A stretch of DNA of 62,726 nucleotides, taken from Halorubrum tebenquichense DSM 14210. Lineage in GTDB: Archaea > Halobacteriota > Halobacteria > Halobacteriales > Haloferacaceae. Of this stretch, positions 50,978 through 60,844 are shown in pieces (position 1 is the first letter of the stretch; each line of letters opens with the position of its first letter). The position numbers were made by a program, and so were the translations under genes. The notes under the pieces were generated by a model, which saw nothing but the letters and a program-made list of their open reading frames with translations, did not search any database and was not told the DNA's origin. The stretch spans positions 1 to 62,726 of the forward strand of contig NZ_AOJD01000032.1 in NCBI RefSeq assembly GCF_000337415.1, read 5' to 3'.

Positions 50978-53900
50978 CTACGCGACCGGTTCGACGCCGA
51001 TGGTGACCGCGATGCCCTCGACCTCCCACTCCTCGACGAGGCCGCCCTCGGCGGCCGCGGCGTCGCTCGGGTCGTCGAGCCACGCGTCGGCGCGCACCTC
51101 CCCGGCGATCAGGTCGGCGTGGTCGTCGACGAAGCCCGCCACGCGGTCGTCGTCGACCGCGACGCCGACGCGGACCCGCGCCTCCACGTCCAGGTCCAGT
51201 TCCTTGCGCATCTCTTGGATCCGGCGGATCACGTCGCGGGCGTACCCCTCGGACTCGATGTCGTCGGTGAGCGAGGTGTCGACGTAGACGGCCCCGCCCT
51301 CGAAGTCGGCACCGGAGACGTGCTCCGGCGGCTCCGCGACGTACTCGACCATCTCGTCGTCGAGGTCGACCGGCTCGCCGTCGACGGTGACCTCGCCGCC
51401 CTCGACGGCGGCGCGGGTCGCGCCCCGGACCGCCTCCATCACCTTCTGCGCGTCGCCGCCGAACGCCGGGCCGATGGCGGCCATCTGCGGCTCGGCGGTC
51501 TCGACCAGCTCGTCGAACGCGTCGGTGACGACCACCTCGCGCGCGTTGACGCGGTCGGCGATGAGGTCGGAGAGGCGGTCGACCGCGGCCGCGACCGTCT
51601 CGTCGTCCGTCTCGACGACGACGCGCGGCACGGGCCAGCGGAGCTTTCGACCGGCCTGCTGGCGCGCGTTCGCGGCGGCCTCCTCGACGTCGCGGAAGGC
51701 GGCCACGTCGCGTTCGAGGTCGGGGTCGCGCAGGTCGGCGTCCGGCTCGGGGTACGACAGCGCGTGGACCGTCGTCGCCGCGCCGTCGAGCCGCTGGTAC
51801 ATCCGCTCGGTCAGGTACGGCGCGATCGGCGCGAGCAGCCGGATCACCTCGTCGAGGACGGTCGCGAGCGTGGCGTACGCGCCGCGCTTCGAGGCGGAAT
51901 CTGCCTCCTCCCACATCCGGTCGCGGACCGCCTTCACGTAGAACCGCGAGACGTCCTGCGTGACGAACTCGATCACGGCGTTGACCGCGTCGCTGACCTG
52001 ATAGTCGTCCCAGGCCTCGGCGACCTCGGCCTCGACCGACTGGAGCCGCGAGAGCACCCACTCGTCGACGAGTTCGAGCTCGCCGTCCGCGAGGTCGGCC
52101 GCGGCCGGGTCGTAGCCGTCGAGCGCCATGTACTCCAGCGGGAACCGGAACACGTTCCAGAGGATGTTGAGCTTGCCCTGGATCTCGCCGAGCCCGTCCC
52201 ACTCGAACGCGAGGTCGACGCCCTGCTGGTCGTGGCTGAGGAGGTAGGTGCGGAGCGGGTCGCGCCCGGCGCGGTCGATCGCCTCTTCGGGCGTGACGAT
52301 GTTCCCGACCGACTTCGACATCTTCCGACCGTCCTCGTCGTTGGCGAAGCCGTGCATCAGCACCTCCTCGTAGGGGATCTCGCCGACCGCGGCGGTCCCC
52401 ATCCCGAGCTGCGACCAGAACCAGCCGCGCGTCTGGTCGTGCGCCTCGACGATGAGGTCCGCGGGCCACAGCTCGTCGTGGGCCGCCTCCTCTGACGGGT
52501 AGCCGAGCGTCGCCCACGAGGCCACCGAGGAGTCGATCCACACGTCGAACACGTCGTCGATCCGCCGGTAGGTGGTGCCGTCCTCGACGATCGTCAGGTC
52601 GTCCACCGAGGGCCGGTGGAGGTCGATCGACTCGGGGTCGACGTCCTCCTCGACGCGGTCGGCCAACTCCTCGCGGGTGCCGATCACGATCATGTCCTCG
52701 TCGAGCCGCCCGGACGCCGCGTCCTCGGGCACCCAGATCGGGATCGGGATCCCCCAGTAGCGCTGGCGGGAGACGTTCCAGTCGGGGGCGTCCTCGATGA
52801 AGTCGCGGAACCGGTTGTCCCGCGCCCAGTCCGGATGCCACTCCGAGTCCTCCATGTTGTCGAGGAGGTCGTCTTTCACGTCCGTGATCGAGATGAACCA
52901 CTGGTCGGTGACCAGCTGGATGATCCCGGTGTCACAGCGCCAGCAGTGGCCGTAGCTGTGGTCGACGGTGCCGTGCGCGAGCATGTGCCCGTCGGCGACC
53001 AGATCCGCGATGATGTCGTCGTTGGCGTCGCGGACGAACTGGCCGGCGTACTCGCCGGCGGCTTCGGTGAACTCGCCGTTCGGCCCGACGGGGCAGTGGA
53101 TGTCGAGTCCGAGCTCGGTGCCGCGGTGGAAGTCCTCCTCGCCGTGGCCCGGCGCGGAGTGGACGAGCCCGGTGCGGTCGGCCTCGACGTAGTCGGCGGC
53201 GTACACTCGTCCGGCACCGTCGAAGTCGGGGTACTCGGCGACGCGGTCGGCGAGCGGGTGGTCGTACGCCCAGCCGACGAGGTCGTCGCCGGAGAGCTCC
53301 GCCTCGACCTCGTAGCTCTCGTAGCGGCCCTCCTGTAACACGTCCTCGACGCACTCGGCGGCGACGTAGATCAGCTCCGCCTCGCCGTCCCGCTCGGCGC
53401 GGACCGCGTTGTAGGTCAGGTCCTCGTCGACGGCGACGAAGGTGTTCGCCGGGATCGTCCACGGCGTCGTCGTCCAGATGACGAGGCTCCCCTCGCGGTC
53501 GGCGAGCGGGAACTTCACGTAGATCGAGGGGTCCTCGACGTCCTCGTACTCGACCTCGTTGTTGGCGAGGCCGGTCTCGCAGCGCGGACACTGCGAAATC
53601 GAGCGTTTCCCCTGCTCGACGAGGCCGTTGTCGGCGACCTCGGAGAACGCCCACCACGCAGCCTCCATGTACTCGGGGTCGATCGTCTCGTAGGGGTCGT
53701 CCCAGTCCATCCAGACGCCGATGGACTTGAAGTCCTCGTCCATCGCCGCCCGGTTCTCGACGGCGAACTGCTTGCACTTGTCGATGAACGACTCCATCCC
53801 GTACTCCTCGATGTCCCGCTTGTTCTCGAAGCCGAGCTCCTCCTCGACTTTCACCTCGATCGGGAGCCCGTGCATGTCGTAGCCGGGGCGGTCGGTGACG

Positions 53901-54130
53901 CGGTGGCCGGTCATCCGCTTGTGTCGGATGACGGCGTCTTTCAGCGTCTTGTTCCAGGCGGTTCCGAGGTGCATCTGCCCGGAGGTGTACGGCGGGCCGT
54001 CCACGAAGAAGAACGGCGGGTCGTCGGCGTGCGCCTCCTTCGCCGCCTCGTAGGCGTCGTGGTCGTCCCAGTACTCGTCGACCGCGGCCTCGACGTCCGC
54101 GGGCGCGTACTGGTCGTCGATCTGCTCCAT
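50978..54130 (-). CDS. ileS: Isoleucyl-tRNA synthetase
   Basis: 1050 aa class I enzyme. HLGT (residues 54-57) is the HIGH motif, KMSKS is near residue 605, and the CP1 editing domain with TTPWTIPANT lies at about 190-400. Zn-binding Cys pairs in SQCPRCETG and HCWRCDTG. The C-terminal tRNA-binding region is acidic. Intact. Confidence 0.96.
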   Translation of the reverse strand: MEQIDDQYAPADVEAAVDEYWDDHDAYEAAKEAHADDPPFFFVDGPPYTSGQMHLGTAWNKTLKDAVIRHKRMTGHRVTDRPGYDMHGLPIEVKVEEELGFENKRDIEEYGMESFIDKCKQFAVENRAAMDEDFKSIGVWMDWDDPYETIDPEYMEAAWWAFSEVADNGLVEQGKRSISQCPRCETGLANNEVEYEDVEDPSIYVKFPLADREGSLVIWTTTPWTIPANTFVAVDEDLTYNAVRAERDGEAELIYVAAECVEDVLQEGRYESYEVEAELSGDDLVGWAYDHPLADRVAEYPDFDGAGRVYAADYVEADRTGLVHSAPGHGEEDFHRGTELGLDIHCPVGPNGEFTEAAGEYAGQFVRDANDDIIADLVADGHMLAHGTVDHSYGHCWRCDTGIIQLVTDQWFISITDVKDDLLDNMEDSEWHPDWARDNRFRDFIEDAPDWNVSRQRYWGIPIPIWVPEDAASGRLDEDMIVIGTREELADRVEEDVDPESIDLHRPSVDDLTIVEDGTTYRRIDDVFDVWIDSSVASWATLGYPSEEAAHDELWPADLIVEAHDQTRGWFWSQLGMGTAAVGEIPYEEVLMHGFANDEDGRKMSKSVGNIVTPEEAIDRAGRDPLRTYLLSHDQQGVDLAFEWDGLGEIQGKLNILWNVFRFPLEYMALDGYDPAAADLADGELELVDEWVLSRLQSVEAEVAEAWDDYQVSDAVNAVIEFVTQDVSRFYVKAVRDRMWEEADSASKRGAYATLATVLDEVIRLLAPIAPYLTERMYQRLDGAATTVHALSYPEPDADLRDPDLERDVAAFRDVEEAAANARQQAGRKLRWPVPRVVVETDDETVAAAVDRLSDLIADRVNAREVVVTDAFDELVETAEPQMAAIGPAFGGDAQKVMEAVRGATRAAVEGGEVTVDGEPVDLDDEMVEYVAEPPEHVSGADFEGGAVYVDTSLTDDIESEGYARDVIRRIQEMRKELDLDVEARVRVGVAVDDDRVAGFVDDHADLIAGEVRADAWLDDPSDAAAAEGGLVEEWEVEGIAVTIGVEPVA

Positions 54131-54182
54131 ACCCGTTGGTCTGCGCGCGCGTATTTGAATACGGCGGAGTCGTGGGAACGCG

Positions 54183-55289
54183 TCAGTCGTCGGCGAAGTA
54201 GCCGGCGAGCCGCTCGGCGGCCTCGGTCGCGCGCGGCGTCACCAGCGCGAACCGGATCCACTCGTCGCGGGCGGTGCCGAACGCCTCGCCCGGCATCCCG
54301 GCGACGCCCGCCTCGTCGACGAGCCGCTTGACGTTCGCCATCGTGCCCGGGAAGCCCTCGAAGCGCGCGAGCACGTAGAAGGCCCCCTTCGGACGACTGT
54401 ACTCCGCGCCCGCCGCGTCGAGCGCGCTCGTGAACGCGTCGACGCGGGCCGCGAGCAGGTCGCGGGCCTCGGCGTAGTACTCCGGGGGCGTCTCGGCGAG
54501 CGCGTGGTGGACCGCGTACTGCGAGGGGCGCGCCCCGGCGACGTTCACGAGCATGTGCCGGGTTTTGGCGTCGTCGACGTGCGCCTCCGGGAAGATCCCG
54601 TAGCCGACGCGAAAGCCCGTGATCGCCATCGACTTCGAGAAGCCGCTCGTGACGATCACCCGGTCGGAGTCGATGGCCAGCGCCGATTCGAACGAACCGG
54701 AGAGGTCGAACCGGTCGTACACCTCGTCGACGACCACGAGGGCGTCGACCGCCTCGGCGATCGAGACGACCTCGCGGACCGCGTCGAGGTCGTACACCGC
54801 GCCGGTCGGGTTGTTCGGGGTGTTGAGGACGATCAGGGCGGTGTCCTCGCTCGCGGCCGCGCGCATCGCGTCGACGTCGAGGCTCCCGTCGCGGGCGGTC
54901 GGGACCAGCGTCGGCTCGCCGCCGAGCAGGTGCGTCTTCCCCGGGTAGTAGGGATAGACGGGGTCCGTGAGCAGCGCCTCGTCGCCGGCGTCGCGATCGA
55001 GCGCGCGGGCCATCGCGAGGTAGTTCGCCTCGCCGGTGCCGTTGGTGACGACCACGCGATCGGGGTCGACGCCGTTGCGCTCGGCGACCGCCTCTCGCAG
55101 CTCGCGGAGTCCCTCGCTCGGCGGGTACTGGAAGTCGGCGGGGGGCAGATCCGCGTACTCGCGGAGCGCCTCGCGGAGCGCGGCCGGCGGCTCCCAGTCC
55201 GGGTTGCCGCTCACCATGTCGATGACGTCGCCGTCGGCGGCCGCGGCGTACTGCATCACGTGGAAGAACTTCGGCTCCTCGTACTCCAT
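54183..55289 (-). CDS. Class I/II aminotransferase
   Basis: 368 aa from the ATG at 55289 (a longer frame is not supported). Fold type I PLP enzyme: VTNGTGEANY, NTPNNPTGAVY and the PLP-lysine in SGFSKSMAITGFRVGYG (Lys about 228), plus Arg near the end (WIRFALVTP) for the substrate carboxylate. Amino-acid specificity unknown. Confidence 0.9.
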   Translation of the reverse strand: MEYEEPKFFHVMQYAAAADGDVIDMVSGNPDWEPPAALREALREYADLPPADFQYPPSEGLRELREAVAERNGVDPDRVVVTNGTGEANYLAMARALDRDAGDEALLTDPVYPYYPGKTHLLGGEPTLVPTARDGSLDVDAMRAAASEDTALIVLNTPNNPTGAVYDLDAVREVVSIAEAVDALVVVDEVYDRFDLSGSFESALAIDSDRVIVTSGFSKSMAITGFRVGYGIFPEAHVDDAKTRHMLVNVAGARPSQYAVHHALAETPPEYYAEARDLLAARVDAFTSALDAAGAEYSRPKGAFYVLARFEGFPGTMANVKRLVDEAGVAGMPGEAFGTARDEWIRFALVTPRATEAAERLAGYFADD

Positions 55290-55440
55290 ACGGGCGGGTC
55301 GGACGCGGTCGCCGTGGCTCTTTCGACCCGGGAAGAGGGCGTCCGAGCGGGAGTGATCGGGCGAGCGGGTGAAGCGCGGTCGGGACGGGACCGTCGCCGC
55401 GATCCGGTGGTTTGACCTGCCGACGCGCAGAGCGAACGAT

Positions 55441-55953
55441 ATGAACAAACGCGGCCACGTGCTCAACGGCCTGCTGCTCGCCTTGGGGCTCGGGTTCGTC
55501 CTCGAACCGGGGGTCGACGCGGCGACCGCCCGGGCGATCGCGGAGATAACCGTCCCCGTCGTGTTGGGGGCGCTGTTCCCCGACGTCGACACCGCCTTCG
55601 GACGCCACCGGAAGACGCTCCACAGCCTCCCGGTACTGGCTGTGTTCTTAGCGTACCCGATCGTCTTCGGCAACCTCCAGTACGTGTGGATCGGCGTGTT
55701 GACGCATTACATCCTCGACGTGGTCGGGAGCCGACGCGGCATCGCGCTGTTCCACCCGCTCTCCGATAAGGAGTACTCGCTGCCGACCGGCGTGACGACG
55801 AGCAGCAAGTACGCCGACCTCGTCACCGTGATCATCACCGCCGTCGAGATCGCCGCGCTCTGGGCGATCCACACCTACGTGGTCAACCTCAACCTCGACC
55901 TCTCCGCGGCCGCACAGACCGCCTCGGAGGCGGCGGCCGGATTCGGCATATAA
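55441..55953 (+). CDS. YdjM-like membrane-bound metal-dependent hydrolase
   Basis: 170 aa from ATG at 55441. His/Asp motifs at the start (KRGHVLNG), LFPDVDTAFGRHRKTLHSL and LTHYILDVVGSRRG are the conserved metal ligands of the family, with about four membrane segments between. Reaction unknown. Confidence 0.82.
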   Translation: MNKRGHVLNGLLLALGLGFVLEPGVDAATARAIAEITVPVVLGALFPDVDTAFGRHRKTLHSLPVLAVFLAYPIVFGNLQYVWIGVLTHYILDVVGSRRGIALFHPLSDKEYSLPTGVTTSSKYADLVTVIITAVEIAALWAIHTYVVNLNLDLSAAAQTASEAAAGFGI

Positions 55954-56024
55954 GTCGTCAGGGTCCCCCTAATAGCTGGAGATGTCTTAATCTTCCAGCG
56001 CAGTTCCTGAGCCGTAGTAAGGAG

Positions 56025-56459
56025 TCACGAGAGTCCACGAAAGTCGACGAACGGATTCTCCGTCGTCTCGTCGCGGTAGATTCCGAAGTCGATCGCCTTC
56101 GTGTTCGATTCGGCGGGGTAATAGTGGGCGTGGAAGGTCTCGAACCGTCCGTTTTTCAGGAGAACCCGGACGAGATATCGTCGTTCCGGGACGACATCTG
56201 ACGTTCGAGTCGTTCCCGCGGAATCGTCGGAACCGTCCGACGCTGGGACCGTGTACTCTCTGTCGAGCACCAGCGCCTCGGAGCGCGTCGGTTCGTCTTC
56301 ACGGAGTAGTTCGAGTTTCAGCGGCTGTGGCTCGTCCGTGTAGTTCCGGATCTCCAGATCGATCCGCGGGCGTTGTCCCTGACCCAGACCTTGACACCCG
56401 GAGAGAGCGGTGATAGCGGAACAGCCAGCGATCAGGAGAGATCGACGGCGGGAGGGCAT
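56025..56459 (-). CDS. Predicted lipoprotein
   Basis: 144 aa. MPSRRRSLLIAGCSAITALS is a Tat-like signal with a lipobox (ALSGC; Cys22). The mature domain has an immunoglobulin-like strand pattern (IDLEIRNYTDEPQPLKLELL) as in many haloarchaeal lipoproteins. A TATA-like GAAATATC lies about 25-34 nt upstream. Confidence 0.72.
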   Translation of the reverse strand: MPSRRRSLLIAGCSAITALSGCQGLGQGQRPRIDLEIRNYTDEPQPLKLELLREDEPTRSEALVLDREYTVPASDGSDDSAGTTRTSDVVPERRYLVRVLLKNGRFETFHAHYYPAESNTKAIDFGIYRDETTENPFVDFRGLS

Positions 56460-56908
56460 GTATACGCGGACAGAGCGAGCGATGAAATATCTTGTTGAGC
56501 CTGAACGTCGTCGATCGACACGCTCGATCGATCGGGCGTTTGCGGTGAAGAGACGTTGGAGTCAGGGCGTATCAACACGACCTCCGAGGCCCTCAACCAT
56601 GACGGAGTCCGCCGTTGGGATCGATATGATTGAGAACACCGCCGAAGCCCCAGTCGCGAGGACTCGATGCGCTCGCTGTGGTCCTCAGTCGCTCGCTTCG
56701 CTCGCTCCCTGCGGTCCTTGCGTCGCGCGTCTTCGCCCTCGCGACTGCCCCTTCGAGTCCCACCCCGCACGGCAACCGCACCTCACACCTCCCCAACCTC
56801 GTCGCTCGCTCCGGGCTCCCTTCGGTCGCCCGTCCGCTCGCGACTCCCTCGCGCGTGCTGACTCGCGGCCTGTCGGCCGCTCGCAGGCACGCGCCGCCGC
56901 TTTTTCCT
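56460..56908. other. Intergenic region with dispersed repeat copy 2
   Basis: 449 bp between the lipoprotein promoter and the end of the PHP gene. The repeat occupies 56643-56900; 56460-56640 shows no gene. Long frames on both strands here are side effects of the repeat. Confidence 0.6.
56643..56900 (+). repeat. Dispersed structured repeat, copy 2
   Basis: About 258 bp matching 19651-19898, most closely over the first 130 bp. The first stem CAGTCGCGAGG / CCTCGCGACTG is kept. The closing stem CGCGTGC (56852-56858) with GCACGCG (56887-56893) encloses GCGGCC-TGTC-GGCCGC, whereas copy 1 has GGCCGC-GGA-GCGGCC: different bases, same hairpin. Confidence 0.7.
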
Positions 56909-57673
56909 TTACTCGTAGACGCTCACGTCGTCGAACCGGCCCTCGTAGGCCACGTTCGACGGGAGGGTCGGCTCGTTGCCGGAGAGGAACATCCGGTCGA
57001 GTTTCGCCCAGGTGTTCTCGTAGCCGAGGTGCGCGAACTCGACGAGCCCGCGGAGCTGGTGACCGGCTCCGCCGCGGTGGATCACCGTTCGGGGGCGGCG
57101 CTCGCGGAACGCGTCGACGACCGCCTCGGCGTCGTCGAGGTCGCCCTCGAACGTCGTCCACGCCTCGCCGACCGTGCCGGGGAGGTGCGCGTACGACGAG
57201 CCGAAGCCGGCGCAGTCGGTCACCTCGGCGGTGCGCTGTGCCCGGGCGTTCTGGTGGGGCAGCAGCTTCGTGTTGTACGTCTCTATCGCGTCGATCCGGT
57301 CGGCGTGGGCGTCGACCTCGGGGCGCGTCAGCGAGATGGTGGCGAAGCCGGGGTGGGGGACGAGGACCGCGGCGTCCTGCCGCTCGAACTCCGCCATCGC
57401 GCCCTCGAACGTGATGTAGTCGGGGACCGGATCGGAGAGCCCGACGACGAGGAGGTGCCGGCGGTTCCCCCAGTCGCCGGTGAACACCTCGCGGGCGGGG
57501 ACGACCGTCAGTTCGTCGTCGGAGTACCGCGCCGCGCGCTCGCGGACCGTGGGGAGGCGCGTGAAGTGCGGCGCGTACACGAGCGCGTCGATCCCGCGGG
57601 CCTTCGCGCGGGCGACGACCTCGTCGTCGAGCACCTTGACGTGGGCGTCGACGCGCGTTTGCGATCGGGTCAC
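56909..57673 (-). CDS. PHP-domain metal-dependent phosphoesterase-like protein
   Basis: 254 aa from GTG at 57673; an ATG at 57700 adds nine residues. DAHVKVLDDEVVARAK, APHFTRLP and VVPAREVFTG are typical of the PHP fold and VPHPGFAT carries a metal-binding His. It probably hydrolyses a phosphoester; substrate unknown. Confidence 0.82.
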   Translation of the reverse strand: MTRSQTRVDAHVKVLDDEVVARAKARGIDALVYAPHFTRLPTVRERAARYSDDELTVVPAREVFTGDWGNRRHLLVVGLSDPVPDYITFEGAMAEFERQDAAVLVPHPGFATISLTRPEVDAHADRIDAIETYNTKLLPHQNARAQRTAEVTDCAGFGSSYAHLPGTVGEAWTTFEGDLDDAEAVVDAFRERRPRTVIHRGGAGHQLRGLVEFAHLGYENTWAKLDRMFLSGNEPTLPSNVAYEGRFDDVSVYE

Positions 57674-57801
57674 GGTCGGACGGTCGTCGCGGTCGCGCAA
57701 AGGCGTATCGTTCGACGACGACGGTGCCGCGACCGCAGGCCGCGCGGCCCGTTCGCGGGGCCGGTCGACGCCGGACCGAGCGCCGGCGGACTTGGGAAAG
57801 C

Positions 57802-57808
57802 GTTAATC
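57802..57808 (+). promoter_or_regulatory. TATA box of the 99-aa zinc-finger gene
   Basis: GTTAATC about 23-29 nt before the ATG at 57831; leaderless. Confidence 0.45.
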
Positions 57809-57830
57809 TCCCGCGGGCGAGAGTCCGGGT

Positions 57831-58130
57831 ATGGCCCCTCGCTGGACGTGCGGGATCGGCGACTGCGACGCCGCCTTCGACGACGTGGAGGCGGCGATCG
57901 TCCACCAGACCAACGACCACCAGCGCCACGAGTGCAAGGTGTGTGGCACCATCGTCCCGGACGGCTACTTCGCGATCCGCCACGCGTTCGACGAGCACAC
58001 CCGCGCCGAGTTCGTCCGCGCGTACGACGCCGACTCGGCGGCGGTGCGCCGCCGCGAGGAGATCAAAGGCGAGATCGAGTCCGCGGCGGACCTCCAGCGG
58101 GTCGTCGAACAGCTCGACCGCGGCGTCTGA
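57831..58130 (+). CDS. Zinc-finger protein, 99 aa
   Basis: Two zinc sites: WTCGIGDCDAAF with HQTNDHQRH, and HECKVCGTIV with RHAFDEH, together C2H2-like. The C-terminal 35 residues form a charged helix (VRRREEIKGEIESAADLQRV). Haloarchaeal family of unknown function. Confidence 0.72.
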   Translation: MAPRWTCGIGDCDAAFDDVEAAIVHQTNDHQRHECKVCGTIVPDGYFAIRHAFDEHTRAEFVRAYDADSAAVRRREEIKGEIESAADLQRVVEQLDRGV

Positions 58131-58163
58131 CGCGGCCGCGTTCGACGGGATCCGACCTGCGAC

Positions 58164-59069
58164 TTACAACACCCGCTTCCCCAGCGCGCTCGCCGCGAGC
58201 TCCGTCGCCAGCTCCGCCGTCTCGTTGTGCTGGTCGAGCGTCGGGTTCACCTCCACCAGCTCCATCGACCGGAGCGCGTCCGTCTCGTCGACGATCTCCA
58301 TCGCGCTGTGCGCCTCCCGGTAGGTGACGCCGCCGCGGACGGGCGTCCCGACGCCGGGGGCGGCGTTCGGGTCGAGCCAGTCCAGATCGAGGCTGACGTG
58401 GATCCCGTCGACGCCCGCTGAGGCGACCGACAGCGCCTCCTCCGTGACCGCCGTGATCCCCCGCTCGTCGATGTCGGACATCGTGTACGCCGCGAAGCCG
58501 CGGTCTCTGATTAGCTCCGCCTCGGGCTCGTCGACCGACCGGAGCCCGACGAGGGCGACGTTCTCCGGGGAGAGCCCGGGCGCGTTCGCCCACTCGGTGT
58601 CCGCGAACTCGCCGATCCCGAGCGCGGCCGCCAGCGGCATCCCGTGGACGTTGCCCGAGGGCGTCGTCGCGGGGGTGTTGAGGTCGGCGTGGGCGTCGAA
58701 CCACACCGCGCCGATGTCCGCGTCGCGCGCGGACCCGGCGAGGCTCCCGATGGCGATGGAGTGGTCGCCGCCGAGCGCGAGCGGCACCTCGCCGTCGGCG
58801 AGGGTCGCCGCGACCTCGTCGCCGAGCCGCCGACAGACGTCGGCCGTCTCGCGGAGGAACTTCGCCTTCCCCTCGCTGGGCGCGTCCGCGTCCGGATCGC
58901 GCTCCTCGGCCCGCGGGACGTGGAGGTCGCCGGCGTCGGCCGTCTCGACGCCCGCCCCGGCGAGTTGGTCTGCGAGTCCGCCGTACCGGATCGCCGACGG
59001 TCCCATGTCGACCCCGCGTCGGTTCGCCCCGTAGTCTGTCGGCGCGCCGATGATCCTGACCGTGGTCAT
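58164..59069 (-). CDS. rocF: Arginase-family ureohydrolase
   Basis: 301 aa from MTTVRI. Binuclear Mn motifs GGDHSIA, DAHADLNTP and SLDLDWLDP are all present; the C-terminal VEVNPTLDQHNETAELA is the arginase version. Hydrolyses arginine to ornithine and urea; agmatinase is less likely but possible. Confidence 0.88.
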   Translation of the reverse strand: MTTVRIIGAPTDYGANRRGVDMGPSAIRYGGLADQLAGAGVETADAGDLHVPRAEERDPDADAPSEGKAKFLRETADVCRRLGDEVAATLADGEVPLALGGDHSIAIGSLAGSARDADIGAVWFDAHADLNTPATTPSGNVHGMPLAAALGIGEFADTEWANAPGLSPENVALVGLRSVDEPEAELIRDRGFAAYTMSDIDERGITAVTEEALSVASAGVDGIHVSLDLDWLDPNAAPGVGTPVRGGVTYREAHSAMEIVDETDALRSMELVEVNPTLDQHNETAELATELAASALGKRVL

Positions 59070-59207
59070 ACCGGCTACGCGGCGCGCCGGCGCTTCAATG
59101 GTGGGGATCGCCGAGCACGGCGGCGGCGACCGGAGCCGCGCGGTGCCAACTGCCCCCGCCGTGCCGGATCGGACACCGTTTTGCGCCCGGCCCGCCACGG
59201 GGCGATC

Positions 59208-59426
59208 ATGGACAGTTCGGACTCGTACTCCGTCGACCCCGGCGACATCGAGCCGATCGGCGCGATGATAGCGGTCGCGTTCACCGGCGCGGCGGTCGGG
59301 CTCGTCGGCGGCGCGGTGTCGTTCGTCTCCACCGACCTCGGGCTCGCGCTGGTCGGCGTCGGCGTCGTCGTCGCGCTCTCCAGTCCGATCGCGTACGTTC
59401 GGATGAAGCGGCTGCGCGGCGAGTGA
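59208..59426 (+). CDS. 72-aa two-segment membrane protein
   Basis: ATG at 59208. Two hydrophobic segments (residues 18-40 and 44-63) and a basic end (MKRLRGE). No family recognised. Similar size and layout to the small membrane protein at 37840. Confidence 0.6.
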   Translation: MDSSDSYSVDPGDIEPIGAMIAVAFTGAAVGLVGGAVSFVSTDLGLALVGVGVVVALSSPIAYVRMKRLRGE

Positions 59427-59502
59427 CCCGAACCGACCGGAGCCGGCCGTAGCCCGCCGCCGAGCGCATCCCACACGATCGTTTATAAGTGAGTTCCATC
59501 GC

Positions 59503-59509
59503 ATTTAAG
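59503..59509 (+). promoter_or_regulatory. TATA box of the wHTH regulator gene
   Basis: ATTTAAG about 25 nt before the ATG at 59534; a second box, GTTTATAAG (59481-59489), lies upstream, so two promoters are possible. Confidence 0.5.
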
Positions 59510-59533
59510 CGGGGGCGCTATCTATCTGTTCCC

Positions 59534-60067
59534 ATGTCATCGATCGAGCTCACATCGAGCCAGAAAAGCATCCTCACGGCCCTGATCAACCTGTACGGGG
59601 AACAGGAGGACGCCGTGAAAGGCGAGGCGATCGCCGAGGAGGTCGACCGCAATCCGGGGACGATCCGCAACCAGATGCAGAGCCTCAAGGCCCTCCAACT
59701 GGTCGAGGGCGTCCCGGGACCGAAGGGCGGCTACAAGCCCACCTCGAACGCCTACGAGGCGCTCGACATCCAGCGCATGGACGAGCCGGCCGACGTCCCG
59801 ATCTACCACGAGGGCGAGCAGATCGAGGGCGTCAACGTCGACGGGATCGACCTCTCCAGCGTCCACCACCCCGAGCTGTGCCGCGCCGAGATCCACGTTC
59901 AGGGCTCGGTCCGCGACTTCCACGAGGGCGACTCCGTCACCGTCGGTCCGACGCCGCTCTCCAAGCTCGTCATCGACGGGACCGTCGACGGCAAAGACGA
60001 CACCGCGAACGTCCTCATCCTGCGGATCGACGACATGCGAGCGCCCGACGAGCCGGCCGAGCACTGA
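59534..60067 (+). CDS. Winged-helix transcription regulator
   Basis: 177 aa. Residues 1-70 form a wHTH (QKSILTALINLYGEQEDAVK, then GTIRNQMQSLKALQL and a wing GPKGGYKPT). The C-terminal half is a beta-rich domain (AEIHVQGSVRDFHEGDSVTV) that may bind a ligand. Conserved in haloarchaea; target unknown. Two TATA boxes suggest graded control. Confidence 0.8.
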   Translation: MSSIELTSSQKSILTALINLYGEQEDAVKGEAIAEEVDRNPGTIRNQMQSLKALQLVEGVPGPKGGYKPTSNAYEALDIQRMDEPADVPIYHEGEQIEGVNVDGIDLSSVHHPELCRAEIHVQGSVRDFHEGDSVTVGPTPLSKLVIDGTVDGKDDTANVLILRIDDMRAPDEPAEH

Positions 60068-60214
60068 CGGTACTAACAGCGACGGTTGGATTCGTGCCAA
60101 ACGGATACGGGGCCTTCCGTCGAAACGACGCTTCTCGAAGTTCTCGGCGGTCGACCGTTCTCTGACCTTCGAGCGGTCAGTACAGACGAACCGTGTGGCG
60201 ATTCGCCGTAGTGG

Positions 60215-60607
60215 TTACCGCGTACGAAAGTAGACGGCGACGCGAAGCGGTACGAGTGTAAGAAGGGACGCTAGCATCGTAAGTACCGTCCAAGTGGGGG
60301 CAACATTGAGTCCGAGTTGGACGCCCATGATGAATACGAAGAGGCCAGCGAACCGAACCGGGGAAGTTTCCCAGAGTCGTTGGAACCGCTCGCTCACGAA
60401 CGAGCCGTACGTCACAGCAGTTCCGAGAGTCACCCCGAGGATTATCGCGCCGGTAAGTCGCTGTGGCGTGATCGAGACAGTGACTGAGAACAGCTCCCAG
60501 TACGCGACCGCACCGAAACCGACAATCGCCAGCCCTATCCAGAGGAGTTCGTAGTAGACGCCTAGCCGAGAATCCGGCTCACTCCACTCCGTTGGAACCA
60601 CAGTCAT
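60215..60607 (-). CDS. Four-segment membrane protein
   Basis: 130 aa, hydrophobic segments at about 21-40, 50-67, 83-101 and 105-122. Fewer acidic residues and somewhat lower GC than neighbours, so possibly an acquired gene. Function unknown. Confidence 0.65.
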   Translation of the reverse strand: MTVVPTEWSEPDSRLGVYYELLWIGLAIVGFGAVAYWELFSVTVSITPQRLTGAIILGVTLGTAVTYGSFVSERFQRLWETSPVRFAGLFVFIMGVQLGLNVAPTWTVLTMLASLLTLVPLRVAVYFRTR

Positions 60608-60844
60608 GTATCAAGACAACTTGTCCCACGATCATAAGCGTTCAACCAGATTCTCATTGCCATCGACGTTCGGGATCACGTGAGTTCGCCGGCTGGGAAT
60701 ATCCAAACATAGTGTCACTTCCTGTATAGTAGGCACCCTATCGATCGACCGCTTCGTCCCCAACCCACGAACTAATAGAATTCAGCGGGTGGTACGACCG
60801 AACCGAGATCACCGAAGAACGTCGCTACCGCGAGTTACCCCGAC
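60608..60844. other. Intergenic region, nothing recognised
   Basis: 237 bp, less GC-rich than the rest of the chromosome part. No reading frame, tRNA or repeat found. Confidence 0.4.

Noticed and set aside
50901-52901. 666-aa Arg-rich minus-strand frame
   Set aside because: Overlaps ileS in another frame on the same strand; ileS is complete with HLGT and KMSKS.
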